From UBA1724 sp963621575 (GTDB lineage Bacteria > Verrucomicrobiota > Lentisphaeria > Oligosphaerales > Oligosphaeraceae), in NCBI GenBank assembly GCA_963621575.1, contig CAVFEH010000018.1:1-43471 (forward strand): a stretch of DNA of 43,471 nucleotides. The letters are read 5' to 3'. Shown here one piece after another: positions 1 through 8,402 of the stretch. The position numbers were made by a program, and so were the translations under genes. The notes beneath the pieces are model-generated. The model had not been told where the DNA came from. It searched no databases and saw only the letters and a list, made by a program, of their open reading frames with translations. Within the stretch, counting starts at the first letter, position 1. Each line of letters starts with the position of its first letter.

Positions 1-29
1 TCCCTACACTCTACTTCCCTCCCTCCGCC

Positions 30-917
30 ATGGGCGACACCGCACACTCCCCCCGCCGCGCGGGGCTCCTCCTCCCGGCGCTCCTCCTTTTCCTTCTGGC
101 CGCCGCGCTCCCCGCGCAGATCGCCCTGGATCTGCAGGTCAGCCAGAGGCGCTTCCTGCGCTACGAACCCATCAAGGTGCTGCTGACGGTGGGCAACCTC
201 TCCGGCAACACCCTGGACTTCGACGGCGGCACCCCGGAAAAACAGGGGCGCATCGCCTTCCAGATCACCAGCGCCTCCGGACGGGTCCCCAAGCTCGTCA
301 ACGCCATGGGGAATCCCGCCAGCGGGCTCCACCTGGCCCCCGGCGAGTCCCGCACCCTGGAGATCCTCCTGAACCAGTATTACGACATGCAGCGGGAGGA
401 CGGGTATACTGTCCAGGCGCTTCTGGACCACGCACGGCTGCCCCGCCGGCATATCTCCCACTCCGTGCGCGTGGAGGTCCAGGACGGACTGCCCATCCTG
501 GTCAAGAACATTGGACTGCCCACCGAACGCAAGACCGGCCTCATCAAGGCCATCCAGCTCTCCCTCCTCCGGTTCGCCGACACCGACGAGGATGTCTACG
601 CCCTCCGCGCCGAGGACAACGACAATGTCTACGCCGTCTATCGGCTGGGATCCTTCATCGACGGCGAAAAGCCCCAGATGGAGCTGGACGACAACAGCCT
701 CGTCCATGTTCTCCTCCAAATCCGGCCGCGGCTCTACGTTTACTACATCTTCGGCTTCGAGGGACGCACCCTCCGCCTTCGCCAAAAGCGCTTCTACGTC
801 TCCGCCGACGGCGCGCCGCCCTCCCTCAACCGAGACGCGGGATACCTCCGCGTGGTCCACGGACAAATCGCCCGGGAGGGCGTCGACTACTACGAGCCCA
901 AGGACGAGAAGAAGTAA
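30..917 (+). CDS. Secreted protein of unknown function
   Basis: A 295-residue protein with an arginine-containing N-terminus followed by a leucine/alanine-rich hydrophobic stretch (about residues 12-29) ending at ALPAQ, which reads as a signal peptide, so it should act in the periplasm or outside the cell. The mature part has no cysteines and looks rich in beta strands. I do not recognise a family. Residues about 35-150 (FLRYEPIKVLLTVGNLSG, later APGESRTLEIL) resemble the immunoglobulin-like style of bacterial domains that modulate other proteins. It ends 12 bp before an SppA-like peptidase gene on the same strand, so the two are probably co-transcribed. The start is the first in-frame ATG; no clear Shine-Dalgarno sequence precedes it. 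The reading frame and signal peptide support a real gene; the function is unknown. Confidence 0.7.
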   Translation: MGDTAHSPRRAGLLLPALLLFLLAAALPAQIALDLQVSQRRFLRYEPIKVLLTVGNLSGNTLDFDGGTPEKQGRIAFQITSASGRVPKLVNAMGNPASGLHLAPGESRTLEILLNQYYDMQREDGYTVQALLDHARLPRRHISHSVRVEVQDGLPILVKNIGLPTERKTGLIKAIQLSLLRFADTDEDVYALRAEDNDNVYAVYRLGSFIDGEKPQMELDDNSLVHVLLQIRPRLYVYYIFGFEGRTLRLRQKRFYVSADGAPPSLNRDAGYLRVVHGQIAREGVDYYEPKDEKK

Positions 918-929
918 CCACCCCCGGCC

Positions 930-2066
930 ATGGACGAATTTCCACGCACGCCCCTGAGCCCCGCACAGGAACCCCCGGCCCCCGAGCCCCCGCCGCCGCA
1001 GCCCCCCATGAACCAGATTCCGCAAAAGCCGTCCTTCGCGTCCCGCACACAGAACTTCATGCTGGGGTGCCTGGCTGGCATCCTCTTCGCCGTCCTGGCG
1101 CCCATGTTCCTGCTGGGGTTCTGCGTGTATTCCTGCGGGCGGGCCCTGGAGTCCACGGATCCCGCCACGCTGCTGCAGAGCACGGGGCTTGGCGGCGAGG
1201 TCATCCGGGAGGGCGAGGGCCTGGAGAAGATCGCGGTGCTCACAATCTTCGGCATCATCGGGTACTACCCGGAGTCCGCCTTCTTTGAAACGCCCCGCGG
1301 CGGGAACGCCGCGCGGATCCGGGAACAGCTCCGGAAGATCGAGGAATCCGGGGAATACTCCGCCCTGATCCTGGACATGAACACCCCCGGCGGCGAAGTG
1401 GTGGCCTGCGACCAGATCCGCACCCAGCTGGACCGCCTCTCCATCCCCGTGGTCGCCTGCATGCGCTCCATGGCCGCCTCCGGAGGATACTACATTGCCA
1501 GCGGCTGCGACGCCATCGTCGCGAACCCCATGACCCTCACCGGCTCCATCGGGGTGATCCTCCAGGGACTGGAATACAAGGGGCTCATGGAGAAGATCGG
1601 CGTGAAATCCGTGGTCTACCGCTCCGGTGACTTCAAGGACATCCTCAGCGGCGCCCGGGAGGCCACCCCCGAGGAAAAGGAATACCTCCAGAAGATGGTC
1701 GCACAGGACTTCCATCATTTCTGCGAGGCCGTCTCCCGTGGACGCGTAAAGCAATTCCCCACCCCCGAGGACGTGGCGGAATCCCCCGCCGGCGACGGAC
1801 GCCCTGTCTCCGGTGACGAGGCCCTCGCCCTGGGATTGGTGGACGTTCTGGGAGACTTTGAAGACGCCCTCGAAATCGCCAAAGGACTGGGGAAATGCCC
1901 CGACGCCTCCGTGGTCCGCATCGGCTCCCAGAAGACTCTCCGCGCGCTCTTCGAAAATCTTTCGCAGCTCCCCGCCAAACAGGCCTCCATCACCCTTCCG
2001 GGAATGCCGCAGGCGGCTCTCCCGCAAGGGGAAAGATTTTATCTCGCGACCCCGCTGGCGCGGTGA
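930..2066 (+). CDS. sppA: SppA-like signal peptide peptidase, family S49
   Basis: A 378-residue membrane-anchored serine protease of the SppA/S49 family, which degrades cleaved signal peptides and membrane fragments in the periplasm. A proline-rich cytoplasmic leader (residues 1-40) precedes one membrane helix (about 44-66). The protease domain follows. The nucleophile is Ser184 in MAASGGYY, and the general base is Lys236 in the YRSGDFKD segment; both are intact. The conserved glycine-rich substrate segment DMNTPGGEV (about 149-157) and TGSIGV (about 204-209) are present. The length fits a short, single-domain SppA of the 36-kDa type, not the double-length E. coli protein. The ATG at 1008 (Met27) is an alternative start that would drop the proline-rich leader. 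It follows the secreted protein gene by 12 bp. Confidence 0.9.
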   Translation: MDEFPRTPLSPAQEPPAPEPPPPQPPMNQIPQKPSFASRTQNFMLGCLAGILFAVLAPMFLLGFCVYSCGRALESTDPATLLQSTGLGGEVIREGEGLEKIAVLTIFGIIGYYPESAFFETPRGGNAARIREQLRKIEESGEYSALILDMNTPGGEVVACDQIRTQLDRLSIPVVACMRSMAASGGYYIASGCDAIVANPMTLTGSIGVILQGLEYKGLMEKIGVKSVVYRSGDFKDILSGAREATPEEKEYLQKMVAQDFHHFCEAVSRGRVKQFPTPEDVAESPAGDGRPVSGDEALALGLVDVLGDFEDALEIAKGLGKCPDASVVRIGSQKTLRALFENLSQLPAKQASITLPGMPQAALPQGERFYLATPLAR

Positions 2067-2608
2067 GGGAATCACCATGGGGAATTGGCGGCCGGACGCA
2101 GCCCCCTGAGACCGGCGGGAAAAGGGGCCGGCCGCCAAATCCCGCCTTTTCTCCAACGGCTGCCAGTCCGGTAACGCGTCGTCCTGGCGGGGGTTCTTCC
2201 TGGCGTGTCGTCCCCTGTTTTTGGAGGTGGGGCGGCGCCATTTCTTGACGGAGGAGGAGCGTGGGGATCTATGCCAGGTGGTGATGGTGCAGGTGATGCG
2301 GGGGCGTCTCATTGACCGGCTGCGACGGCACCGCCTGGCGCACCGGGGACGACTCCAAAACCCTGACTCCCCCGCCTCCACGAAAACGCGCCGAAAACGC
2401 GCCCGTCCACGGCATCCGTGCCACGGACATCCTCGCCTGGAAAAACGGCGCGTACATCCCGTCGCAGTTCGTACACGCCCTTTTCCTGGAGGTTCCGTAG
2501 CGGCGGGTCTGCACGGCCGCCGCGCTTCCACACCCCCCCCTTGCCGATGCCTTCCGCATGTCCAAGGCGGAACCCTCCTTTGCCCGGGCCATCGAAAGTC
2601 TTTCAAGC
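2067..2608. other. Gene-poor stretch, possible gene relic
   Basis: This 540-bp interval holds no gene I can defend. One forward frame (about 2312-2500) reads into a stop and then continues open in the same frame to about 2608, which could be the decayed end of a lost gene. Nothing in it matches a family I recognise. The 5' flank of the glycosyltransferase, including its promoter, must lie here, but no convincing -35/-10 pair stands out. Confidence 0.3.
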
Positions 2609-3727
2609 ATGAACAAGCTTGTCATATTTGCCGCCCACACGAAGTCGCTGTTGAACTTCCGTCTGCCGCTGGCGCGGGCGTATTTGTCCCGTGGCTGGGA
2701 GGTGGTGGCGGTGGGGCCTGGCGGGGAGGACGAGTGGTCCCCGCGTTTTGCGGCCCACGGAATCCGCTTCCGGCCGGTGCCGCTGGACCGCAATGGCCTG
2801 AATCCGCTGTCGGACTGGCGTCTCCGGCGGGCGCTCCTGCGGCTTTTCCGGGAAGAGCGTCCGCAGCTGCTCTTCTGCAGCCAGGCGAAGGCGGTGGTCT
2901 ACGGCGTGCCCGCCGCGGCGGAGGCGGGAGTCCCCGGGCGCTACGCGCTCATTTCCGGACTGGGCTCCATCTTTCGGGGACGGGGCCTGAAGAATGCCGT
3001 CCTGCGCGCGGGGCTCTCCTGGAAATACGCCCGCGCCCTGAAATACGCCCGCCGCGTCTTCTTCCAGAACACCGACGACTCCGGGGTTTTCCTGGAACAC
3101 CATCTGGTCTCCCCGGAGCAGGTCCGGTGGATTCCCGGAAGCGGCGTGGACACGGAGAAATTCCAGCCGCTGCCACTCCCCGGGGAGCCCGTCTTTCTTC
3201 TGGTGGCGAGGCTGCTGAAGGACAAGGGCGTCCGGGAATACCTTCAGGCCGCCCGCGCGCTGCGCCGGAAGAACCCCTGCTGCCGATTCCTCCTGGCCGG
3301 CCCCTTCGACACCAATCCCACCGCCCTTTCCCCCGGGGAGCTGAAACCCTTCCAGGAGGACGGCACGGTGGAGTATCTCGGCGAACTGGAGGATGTCCGG
3401 CCCGCACACGCCCGCGCCAGCATCTTCGTACTGCCGAGCTATCACGAGGGCACCCCCATGAGCACCCTGGAGGCCATGGCCTGCGGACGCGCCGTGGTCA
3501 CCACCGACGCCCCTGGATGCCGGGAGACGGTCCGGCCCGGGGAAAACGGACTGGTGGTCCCCCCCCGCGACGCCACCGCCCTCCAGAACGCCATGGAGAC
3601 TCTGGCCGATTCCCCCGGATTGCGCGCCTCCATGGGCGCCCGAAGCCGGCGGCTGGCTGAGGAGGTCTTCTCCGCCGAAAGGGTCACCGCGCTCCTGGTG
3701 GCGGAAATGTCCCCCGGCGGGCGGTGA
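2609..3727 (+). CDS. Glycosyltransferase family 4
   Basis: A 372-residue GT-B fold glycosyltransferase. It should transfer a sugar from a nucleotide donor onto a polysaccharide, lipid or glycan precursor at the inner face of the membrane. The N-terminal domain begins MNKLVIFAAHTKSLLNFRLP, typical of capsule or O-antigen GT4 enzymes acting on undecaprenyl-linked acceptors. The C-terminal half has the GT4 donor site: VARLLKDKGVREYLQAA, then YHEGTPMSTLEAMACGRAVV, which carries the E-X7-E type motif and the nucleotide-binding loop. An upstream in-frame ATG at 2558 would add 17 residues. The ATG at 2609 is preferred because family homology starts there. No good ribosome site precedes either start. 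The gene stands alone, so acceptor and donor cannot be deduced. Confidence 0.85.
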   Translation: MNKLVIFAAHTKSLLNFRLPLARAYLSRGWEVVAVGPGGEDEWSPRFAAHGIRFRPVPLDRNGLNPLSDWRLRRALLRLFREERPQLLFCSQAKAVVYGVPAAAEAGVPGRYALISGLGSIFRGRGLKNAVLRAGLSWKYARALKYARRVFFQNTDDSGVFLEHHLVSPEQVRWIPGSGVDTEKFQPLPLPGEPVFLLVARLLKDKGVREYLQAARALRRKNPCCRFLLAGPFDTNPTALSPGELKPFQEDGTVEYLGELEDVRPAHARASIFVLPSYHEGTPMSTLEAMACGRAVVTTDAPGCRETVRPGENGLVVPPRDATALQNAMETLADSPGLRASMGARSRRLAEEVFSAERVTALLVAEMSPGGR

Positions 3728-3846
3728 GGGGCTGGAAATGCGACAGGCAAAACAGGACTTGCAGGTTCTCGTTTGTGGATTTGTCGCAATATTGTTGTAT
3801 CGCTTTTTGGAGGCGGCGACCATTCAGGCGTGATACCGTGAAGGAA

Positions 3847-3876
3847 CTGGCAAAAGGATCTGAAAGGAAGTATATT
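3847..3876 (+). promoter_or_regulatory. Candidate sigma-70 promoter for the restriction-modification island
   Basis: CTGGCA at 3847-3852 and TATATT at 3871-3876 are separated by 18 bp, in an AT-richer leader that begins the island. Transcription would start about 25-30 bp before the methyltransferase ATG at 3910. A GAGGAG at 3891-3896 could serve as ribosome site, though its spacing to the ATG is long. Confidence 0.45.
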
Positions 3877-3909
3877 AGACGCCCCGGAAAGAGGAGATGG
3901 TAGCTCATC

Positions 3910-4945
3910 ATGCCAAACAAGATTTCACAATTGCAAAATGCCAAAACGGCCCAAAAAGACGAGTTCTATACGCAGTTGTGTGATATTGAAAACGAACTCT
4001 GCCATTACAAGGATTTTTTCAAGGGAAAGATTGTTTTCTGCAATTGTGATGATCCTTATGAGAGCAATTTCTTCAAGTATTTTGCAATGCATTTCAATGG
4101 GCTTGGATTGAAGAAATTGATGGCCACCTGTTATGATGGGTCGCCAATCCAAGGCGAATTTGTCTTTGATGAGAAGACAAAGGAGAACAACAGGAANNNN
4201 NNNNNNCAACAGGAAGCCCTACAAAATTGTAATTGAAGAAGTCAATGATGAGAATGGCGATGGAAGGGTGGACTTGGCAGATGTGGAATATCTTGTCAAG
4301 AACAAGAAGAATGTGCTTGCTCTTCTGGAAGGCAATGGGGATTTCAGAAGCAAGGAGTGTGTAGATTTGCTGAAGGAGGCGGATGTGGTGGTGACGAATC
4401 CGCCATTTAGCCTGTTCCGGCAGTATGTCGACCAGCTTGTGAAATATGACAAGAAATTCCTGATTATAGGAAATCAGAATGCGATTACCTACAAGGAGAT
4501 TTTCCCGCTGATCAAGGACAACAGAATGTGGCTCGGATTTGGATTCAAGGGCGGTGCCTCTCATTTTAAGAGTTGCTACGAAGACACCGCAACAGCCAAT
4601 AGCCACAAGGAGGGCATGATCAGAGTCTCCGGTGTTGTGTGGTTTACCAACATCGACCACAGGAAGTTGCATGAATCCCTGCCGCTCTACAAACGGTACA
4701 CCCCCGAAGAATACCCCAAATATGACAATTACAATGCCATTGAGGTAAGGGAAACGAAATTGATTCCAGAAGACTATGACGGCGTGATGGGAGTCCCCAT
4801 TACTTTCCTGGACAAGTATTGCCCCGAACAATTTGAGATCATTGGGATTGACAGATATGTTGCTGACAACCCGCATTACGGGAAAAGATTTACGCTGCAC
4901 GGCAAGGAAACATATGCCAGGGTGCTTATTTCGAAGATACGTTAG
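3910..4945 (+). CDS. EcoRI-family adenine-specific DNA methyltransferase, split by an assembly gap
   Basis: Type II adenine-N6 DNA methyltransferase of the EcoRI_methylase family, which protects DNA against a partner nuclease. The N-terminal part (AKTAQKDEFYTQLCDIENEL, then FFKGKIVFCNCDDPYESNFF) and the catalytic NPPF motif in VVVTNPPFSLFRQY are characteristic. The C-terminal part (IIGNQNAITYKEIF, WLGFGFKGG, VVWFTNIDHRK) continues the family pattern. Ten Ns at 4197-4206 interrupt the frame, and the same nine bases flank the gap on each side. Removing the Ns and one flank copy restores one uninterrupted frame of 1017 bp, about 338 residues, close to the 326 of EcoRI methylase. The break is therefore an assembly artefact, not a pseudogene. 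Base composition is clearly AT-richer than the flanking genes. The DUF262-HNH nuclease gene follows after 22 bp. Confidence 0.9.
4188..4215. other. Artificial scaffold gap with duplicated flanks
   Basis: Ten Ns (4197-4206) are flanked by CAACAGGAA at 4188-4196 and the identical CAACAGGAA at 4207-4215. Two contigs appear to have been joined without merging their short overlap. Collapsing the overlap gives ...AAC AAC AGG AAG CCC TAC..., which keeps the methyltransferase in frame. Confidence 0.85.
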
Positions 4946-4967
4946 GGTTTAAAGAAGGTAACCACAA

Positions 4968-6092
4968 ATGAACATCACACTCAGGGAAATCACTGTCGGC
5001 GAGGTTTTTGACGGCTACCGGAATGATGATGAGAACGGTGTCTTTGGGTATGGTGGAAACCTGAATGTCAGGCCAAAGTTTCAGCGTGAGTTTGTCTACG
5101 ATGACAGCAAGCAGAAGGCGGTCGTCCAAACGATCTTGAAGGGCTTTCCTCTGAATGTGATGGATTGGTCCATCAATGAAGACGGCACTTATGAATTGCT
5201 GGATGGCCAGCAGCGAACCCTCTCCTTTTGCAAGTATATCGCAGGGGATTTCAGCATTGAGCAAGACGACCACCAAGTGAGGAGTTTTGACAATCTCTAT
5301 GCCTCAGAGCAGAAGCGGATTTTAGACTACAAATTGTTCATCTACGTCTGCGACGGCGATGACAGGGAGAAGCTGGAATGGTTCAAGACGATCAATATCG
5401 CCGGGGAAAAATTAACGGACCAGGAATTGCGAAACGCCTGTTATACGGGGGCCTGGCTTGCTGATGCAAAGATACGGTTTTCCAAAACGGGGTGCACTGG
5501 TTGTCGGGTTTCCCAATTCTATCTAGACAAAAAGACAATACGGCAAGAATTGCTTGAAACCGCCATTGCCTGGATCGCCAAAAAGCAGAATCTCACCATT
5601 GAAGGATATATGGCAAAACACCAGCATGACAGCAATGCGGACGAATTGTGGCTCTATTTCAAGGGCGTGTGCGACTGGGCGGAATCAAAATTCAAGAAGA
5701 ACCGCAAGGAAATGAAGAACCAGCCGTGGAATGATTTTTATGAAGTCTGCAAGGACAAGCCATTGGACAAGAATACGCTGGAAGAAGAGATTTCCCGGTT
5801 GATGCAAGATGAGGAGGTGTTGAATAAAAGAGGTGTTTATCCTTATGTGCTGCTTGGAGATGCCTCCAAACTCAATCTCCGTGCATTTCCGGACAGTGTC
5901 AAAAGAGAGGTCTATGAGGCTCAAAAAGGCATTTGCCCGTTCTGCCGGCAGGAGCACAGGGAAAAGATCCACTATGACTTGTCTGAAATGGAAGCCGATC
6001 ATGTCACCCCTTGGTCGCAAGGTGGCAAGACAACCAAAGAAAATTGCCAGATGCTGTGCCAACATCACAACAGGACAAAATCCGACCGGTAG
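4968..6092 (+). CDS. DUF262 and HNH endonuclease fusion, putative restriction partner
   Basis: A 374-residue protein with two recognisable parts. The N-terminal DUF262 (ParB/GmrS-like NTPase) domain covers about residues 1-250 and contains the LDGQQR signature at 78-83. The C-terminal HNH nuclease domain (about 310-374) has C323PFC326, D344H345, N359 and C364QHH367; the usual second CxxC is C-x-x-H here. This is the layout of GmrSD-like and related DNA-defence nucleases, where DUF262 uses a nucleotide to control HNH cleavage. It starts 22 bp after the EcoRI-family methyltransferase, shares its AT-rich composition and is probably co-transcribed. That makes it the likely restriction enzyme of a two-gene unit. 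This pairing is inferred; a modification-dependent (type IV) activity is also possible. Confidence 0.85.
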   Translation: MNITLREITVGEVFDGYRNDDENGVFGYGGNLNVRPKFQREFVYDDSKQKAVVQTILKGFPLNVMDWSINEDGTYELLDGQQRTLSFCKYIAGDFSIEQDDHQVRSFDNLYASEQKRILDYKLFIYVCDGDDREKLEWFKTINIAGEKLTDQELRNACYTGAWLADAKIRFSKTGCTGCRVSQFYLDKKTIRQELLETAIAWIAKKQNLTIEGYMAKHQHDSNADELWLYFKGVCDWAESKFKKNRKEMKNQPWNDFYEVCKDKPLDKNTLEEEISRLMQDEEVLNKRGVYPYVLLGDASKLNLRAFPDSVKREVYEAQKGICPFCRQEHREKIHYDLSEMEADHVTPWSQGGKTTKENCQMLCQHHNRTKSDR

Positions 6093-6235
6093 GGGAATCA
6101 AGCAAGAGGGTGTTTGGGTTGCATGCCCAATCCCTTGCGCAAACGCAAGGAGATCCGTCCCGGCCAGTTGGTGGCAGCGCCGCTTGCATTATGCGAAGTC
6201 GTTTGGAAACACCCTTTAGAGGAGGAGAGAGACAG

Positions 6236-6655
6236 ATGCGCATCCTGGTGATTGACGCCCACGGCGGCGGAGTGGGAAAACAGCTGGTTGCCGCCATCCG
6301 CAGGGAACTGCCGGAGGCGGAGATTCTGGCGGTGGGGACGAATTCCCTGGCCACCACCGCCATGCACAAGGCGGGCGCCACCGCCGCCGCCACCGGCGAA
6401 AACGCCGTGGTCGTGGGGTGCCGGAAGGCCGATGTCATCATCGGCCCCATGGGAATCGTCATCGCCGACTCCCTCAACGGCGAAATCACCCCCGCAATGG
6501 CCCTCGCCGTGGCCCAGAGCGGCGCCCGGAGAATCCTCATACCCTTCCACCACTGCGACAACACCGTGGTCGGCGTCCAGGACTTCAATATTCCGCGGTT
6601 GATCCAGGAGGCCGTGCACTGCATTTGCGGCCCCAAGTGCGGCGAACGGGACTAG
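6236..6655 (+). CDS. DUF3842 family protein
   Basis: A 139-residue cytoplasmic protein matching the DUF3842 family, whose function is unknown. Characteristic segments are the N-terminal glycine-rich loop IDAHGGGVGK, then AVGTNSLATTAMHKAGA, GENAVVVGCRKADVIIGPMG and the C-terminal ILIPFHHCDNTVVGV. The family resembles a small Rossmann-like nucleotide-binding fold, but no reaction is established. The ATG at 6236 is chosen because the GGAGGAG at 6221-6227 sits at good spacing; an open upstream extension has no such site. Here the protein ends with a CGPKCGERD tail holding a cysteine pair. Base composition returns to the GC-rich norm, so this gene marks the right border of the AT-rich island. Confidence 0.85.
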   Translation: MRILVIDAHGGGVGKQLVAAIRRELPEAEILAVGTNSLATTAMHKAGATAAATGENAVVVGCRKADVIIGPMGIVIADSLNGEITPAMALAVAQSGARRILIPFHHCDNTVVGVQDFNIPRLIQEAVHCICGPKCGERD

Positions 6656-6717
6656 GGGCTGGCCGGGGCCGGCTGCGGCGCGGCGGTTCCGCGGCGACAA
6701 CCCTGCGGCGTCCTTGG

Positions 6718-7311
6718 TCAGCGGACAAAGCGCACCGTGGCGGCGTACTTCTGGGGGCGGAGGGCGCGGATGTATTCTTCCTCCAGGGGGATCCAGAGGG
6801 ATTGGAAGAGGGCGGCCTTTCCGGGGCCGTTCCGAAGGATGATCCGCCGGCGTTGTTCGGCGGCGGGGATGTCGAGGAAGAGCGCCCGGTCGTAATAGTG
6901 TCCCAGCGCGGGGTGGAGGGCGTAGCTTCCTTCCAGGATGCGCCAGGTGTGGCAGGGCGGCAGGGTGGCGGGGGCGGGGGACAGGGCGCCTGTCTGGCAG
7001 GAGAAGGGGCGGTAGGAGAATGCCCCGGGCCGGCGCAGGAAGGGGATGACCTCCTCCAGGAGCCGCTCGTAGTGGATGTTCCCTCCAGGCTGGGAACGCC
7101 GTTCGGGGGTGCGCAGCTCCGGGGGCGGGAAAAAGTGGTCCGCGTGGACCACGCCGCATTCCGGGCCCAGCCGTTCCGCAAGGGCGGCGGACAGGGTGGA
7201 TTTCCCGGCGGCGCTGCGGCCGTCGATGGCCAGGACGCGCGGCGCGCCGTCGGGGCGCCCGGGGACGGCGTCGAGGAGCGCGAGGATCTCTTCCAGGGTG
7301 GCGGTGGTCAT
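6718..7311 (-). CDS. Uridine kinase-like P-loop kinase
   Basis: A 197-residue P-loop kinase of the uridine kinase/phosphoribulokinase-like group, probably phosphorylating a nucleoside or other small hydroxyl substrate with ATP in the cytoplasm. The Walker A motif is GRSAAGKST (31-39) in the context LAIDGRSAAGKSTL. It is followed by VVHADHFFPP, the usual substrate-side acidic segment, and by ILEGSYALHP, where uridine kinases carry their conserved EG. RRRIILRNG is a lid-like arginine-rich segment. The substrate cannot be fixed from sequence. Its ATG overlaps the stop of the upstream binding-protein gene in ATGA (7308-7311), so it is translationally coupled as the last gene of a metal or cofactor uptake operon. 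A role in salvage of the imported compound is possible but unproven. Confidence 0.75.
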   Translation of the reverse strand: MTTATLEEILALLDAVPGRPDGAPRVLAIDGRSAAGKSTLSAALAERLGPECGVVHADHFFPPPELRTPERRSQPGGNIHYERLLEEVIPFLRRPGAFSYRPFSCQTGALSPAPATLPPCHTWRILEGSYALHPALGHYYDRALFLDIPAAEQRRRIILRNGPGKAALFQSLWIPLEEEYIRALRPQKYAATVRFVR

Positions 7312-8402
7312 GGCAGGAGGGGCGTCTCTTCGGGCCAGGGGAGCTCCACGGGGACGCCCAGGAGGAACCGCGCGATTTCGGCGGCCTTCTGGCGGGGATC
7401 CACGTCCCGGAAGGCGTCGGGGTAGAGGATCTTCCCCATGAGATAGCCGTCGGCGTAGGCCATCTCCAGGTTTGTGTAGTAGGCGTTGTAGGGGAGGATC
7501 CGGTGGACGCGCCCTTCGCGGACCGCCGCCATGAGGCGGAAGACCTCCGGACGCTTCTGGAATTCGGCCCGGACGACGGGGGTGGCGCTGTCGTCCAGGA
7601 AGACCACCCGGGGATCCAGGGCGAGGACCTCCTCCAGGGTCAGGCGCCGGGGGCCGGGGGGGCCGGGGAGTCCGTCCACGGCGTTGTCGGCGTGGATTGC
7701 CTGGAGGAGCGGCGAGTGGGCCAGGGTGCTGCCGAAGCCCTGGAGTCCAAAGCGGGGGTGCCCGGCCAGGTAGACCCGCGGGCGTTCTTCCACGGGGATC
7801 CGCGCGGTGCGGCGCTCCAGGTCGGCCCGGAGGCCGCGGATGTATTCCCGCACCTGCGTGGCGCGTTCCTGGCGTTCCAGGACTTCGCCCAGGACCGCCA
7901 GCGCGCGGTCCACCATCGGGTCGAAGACCTCCCGGTCGCCGTAGTGGAGCACCACCACGGGGATGCCGGTGTCGCGCTGGAGCTTTTCCATTTCGCCGGG
8001 GGAGGAGTAGAAGGTGGAGAAGATGACATCGGGGCGGCAGGCCAGCAGCGCCTCCGGATCCAGGGCGCCGCCGGGGCCGCCGGAGCCGATGGCGGGCAGT
8101 GAGCGGAAAAGCTCCCGGTGGGCCTCCTGGTAGGGGCGGAAGGAGAAGAGGAAGCCCTTTTCGCAGGCCTCCACGCCCGCCAGGCGCTCCACTTCGCCGA
8201 CATAGCAGTAGAGCCGCAGCGCCCCCGCGCCGATGCAGGCCACGCGCTCCACCTTCGCGGGGAGGGCGACCCGCCGCCCCAGGCAGTCGGTGGCCTCCCG
8301 GACGGCGGCGGCGGCATCCTCGCTCCGGGGCGCGCAGCCCGCCAGGAGGCAGAGCGCCGCCAGCAGGAGCGCGCGTGCGGATGGTTTGGCGAGGCGGATC
8401 AT
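7308..8402 (-). CDS. Iron/cobalamin-type ABC transporter substrate-binding lipoprotein
   Basis: A 364-residue lipoprotein of the class III periplasmic binding proteins (FecB/BtuF/FhuD group) that captures an iron complex, cobalamin or related cofactor and delivers it to the permease. The signal sequence ends in the lipobox LLAGC with Cys23 as the lipidated residue. The mature protein begins after a linker with DCLGRRVALPAKVERVACIG, the usual first strand, and has the LLACRPDVIFS segment and the long interlobe helix (FDPMVDRALAVLGEVLERQ). The C-terminal lobe carries ALDPRVVFLDD. The ATG at 8402 overlaps the ATPase stop (8399-8402), and its own stop overlaps the kinase start. No cobalamin or other riboswitch is visible upstream of the operon, so the ligand is open; iron chelate uptake is my best guess. 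Confidence 0.88.
   Translation of the reverse strand: MIRLAKPSARALLLAALCLLAGCAPRSEDAAAAVREATDCLGRRVALPAKVERVACIGAGALRLYCYVGEVERLAGVEACEKGFLFSFRPYQEAHRELFRSLPAIGSGGPGGALDPEALLACRPDVIFSTFYSSPGEMEKLQRDTGIPVVVLHYGDREVFDPMVDRALAVLGEVLERQERATQVREYIRGLRADLERRTARIPVEERPRVYLAGHPRFGLQGFGSTLAHSPLLQAIHADNAVDGLPGPPGPRRLTLEEVLALDPRVVFLDDSATPVVRAEFQKRPEVFRLMAAVREGRVHRILPYNAYYTNLEMAYADGYLMGKILYPDAFRDVDPRQKAAEIARFLLGVPVELPWPEETPLLP

Noticed and set aside
2221..3660. A 479-codon frame overlapping the glycosyltransferase
   Set aside because: It is Arg/Gly/Pro-rich and without domain features, while the GT4 motifs lie in the frame 2609-3727.
4133..4945. A separate methyltransferase gene starting after the N gap
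   Set aside because: The start lies inside the upstream part of the same family and the gap is an unmerged overlap; one intact gene explains both parts.
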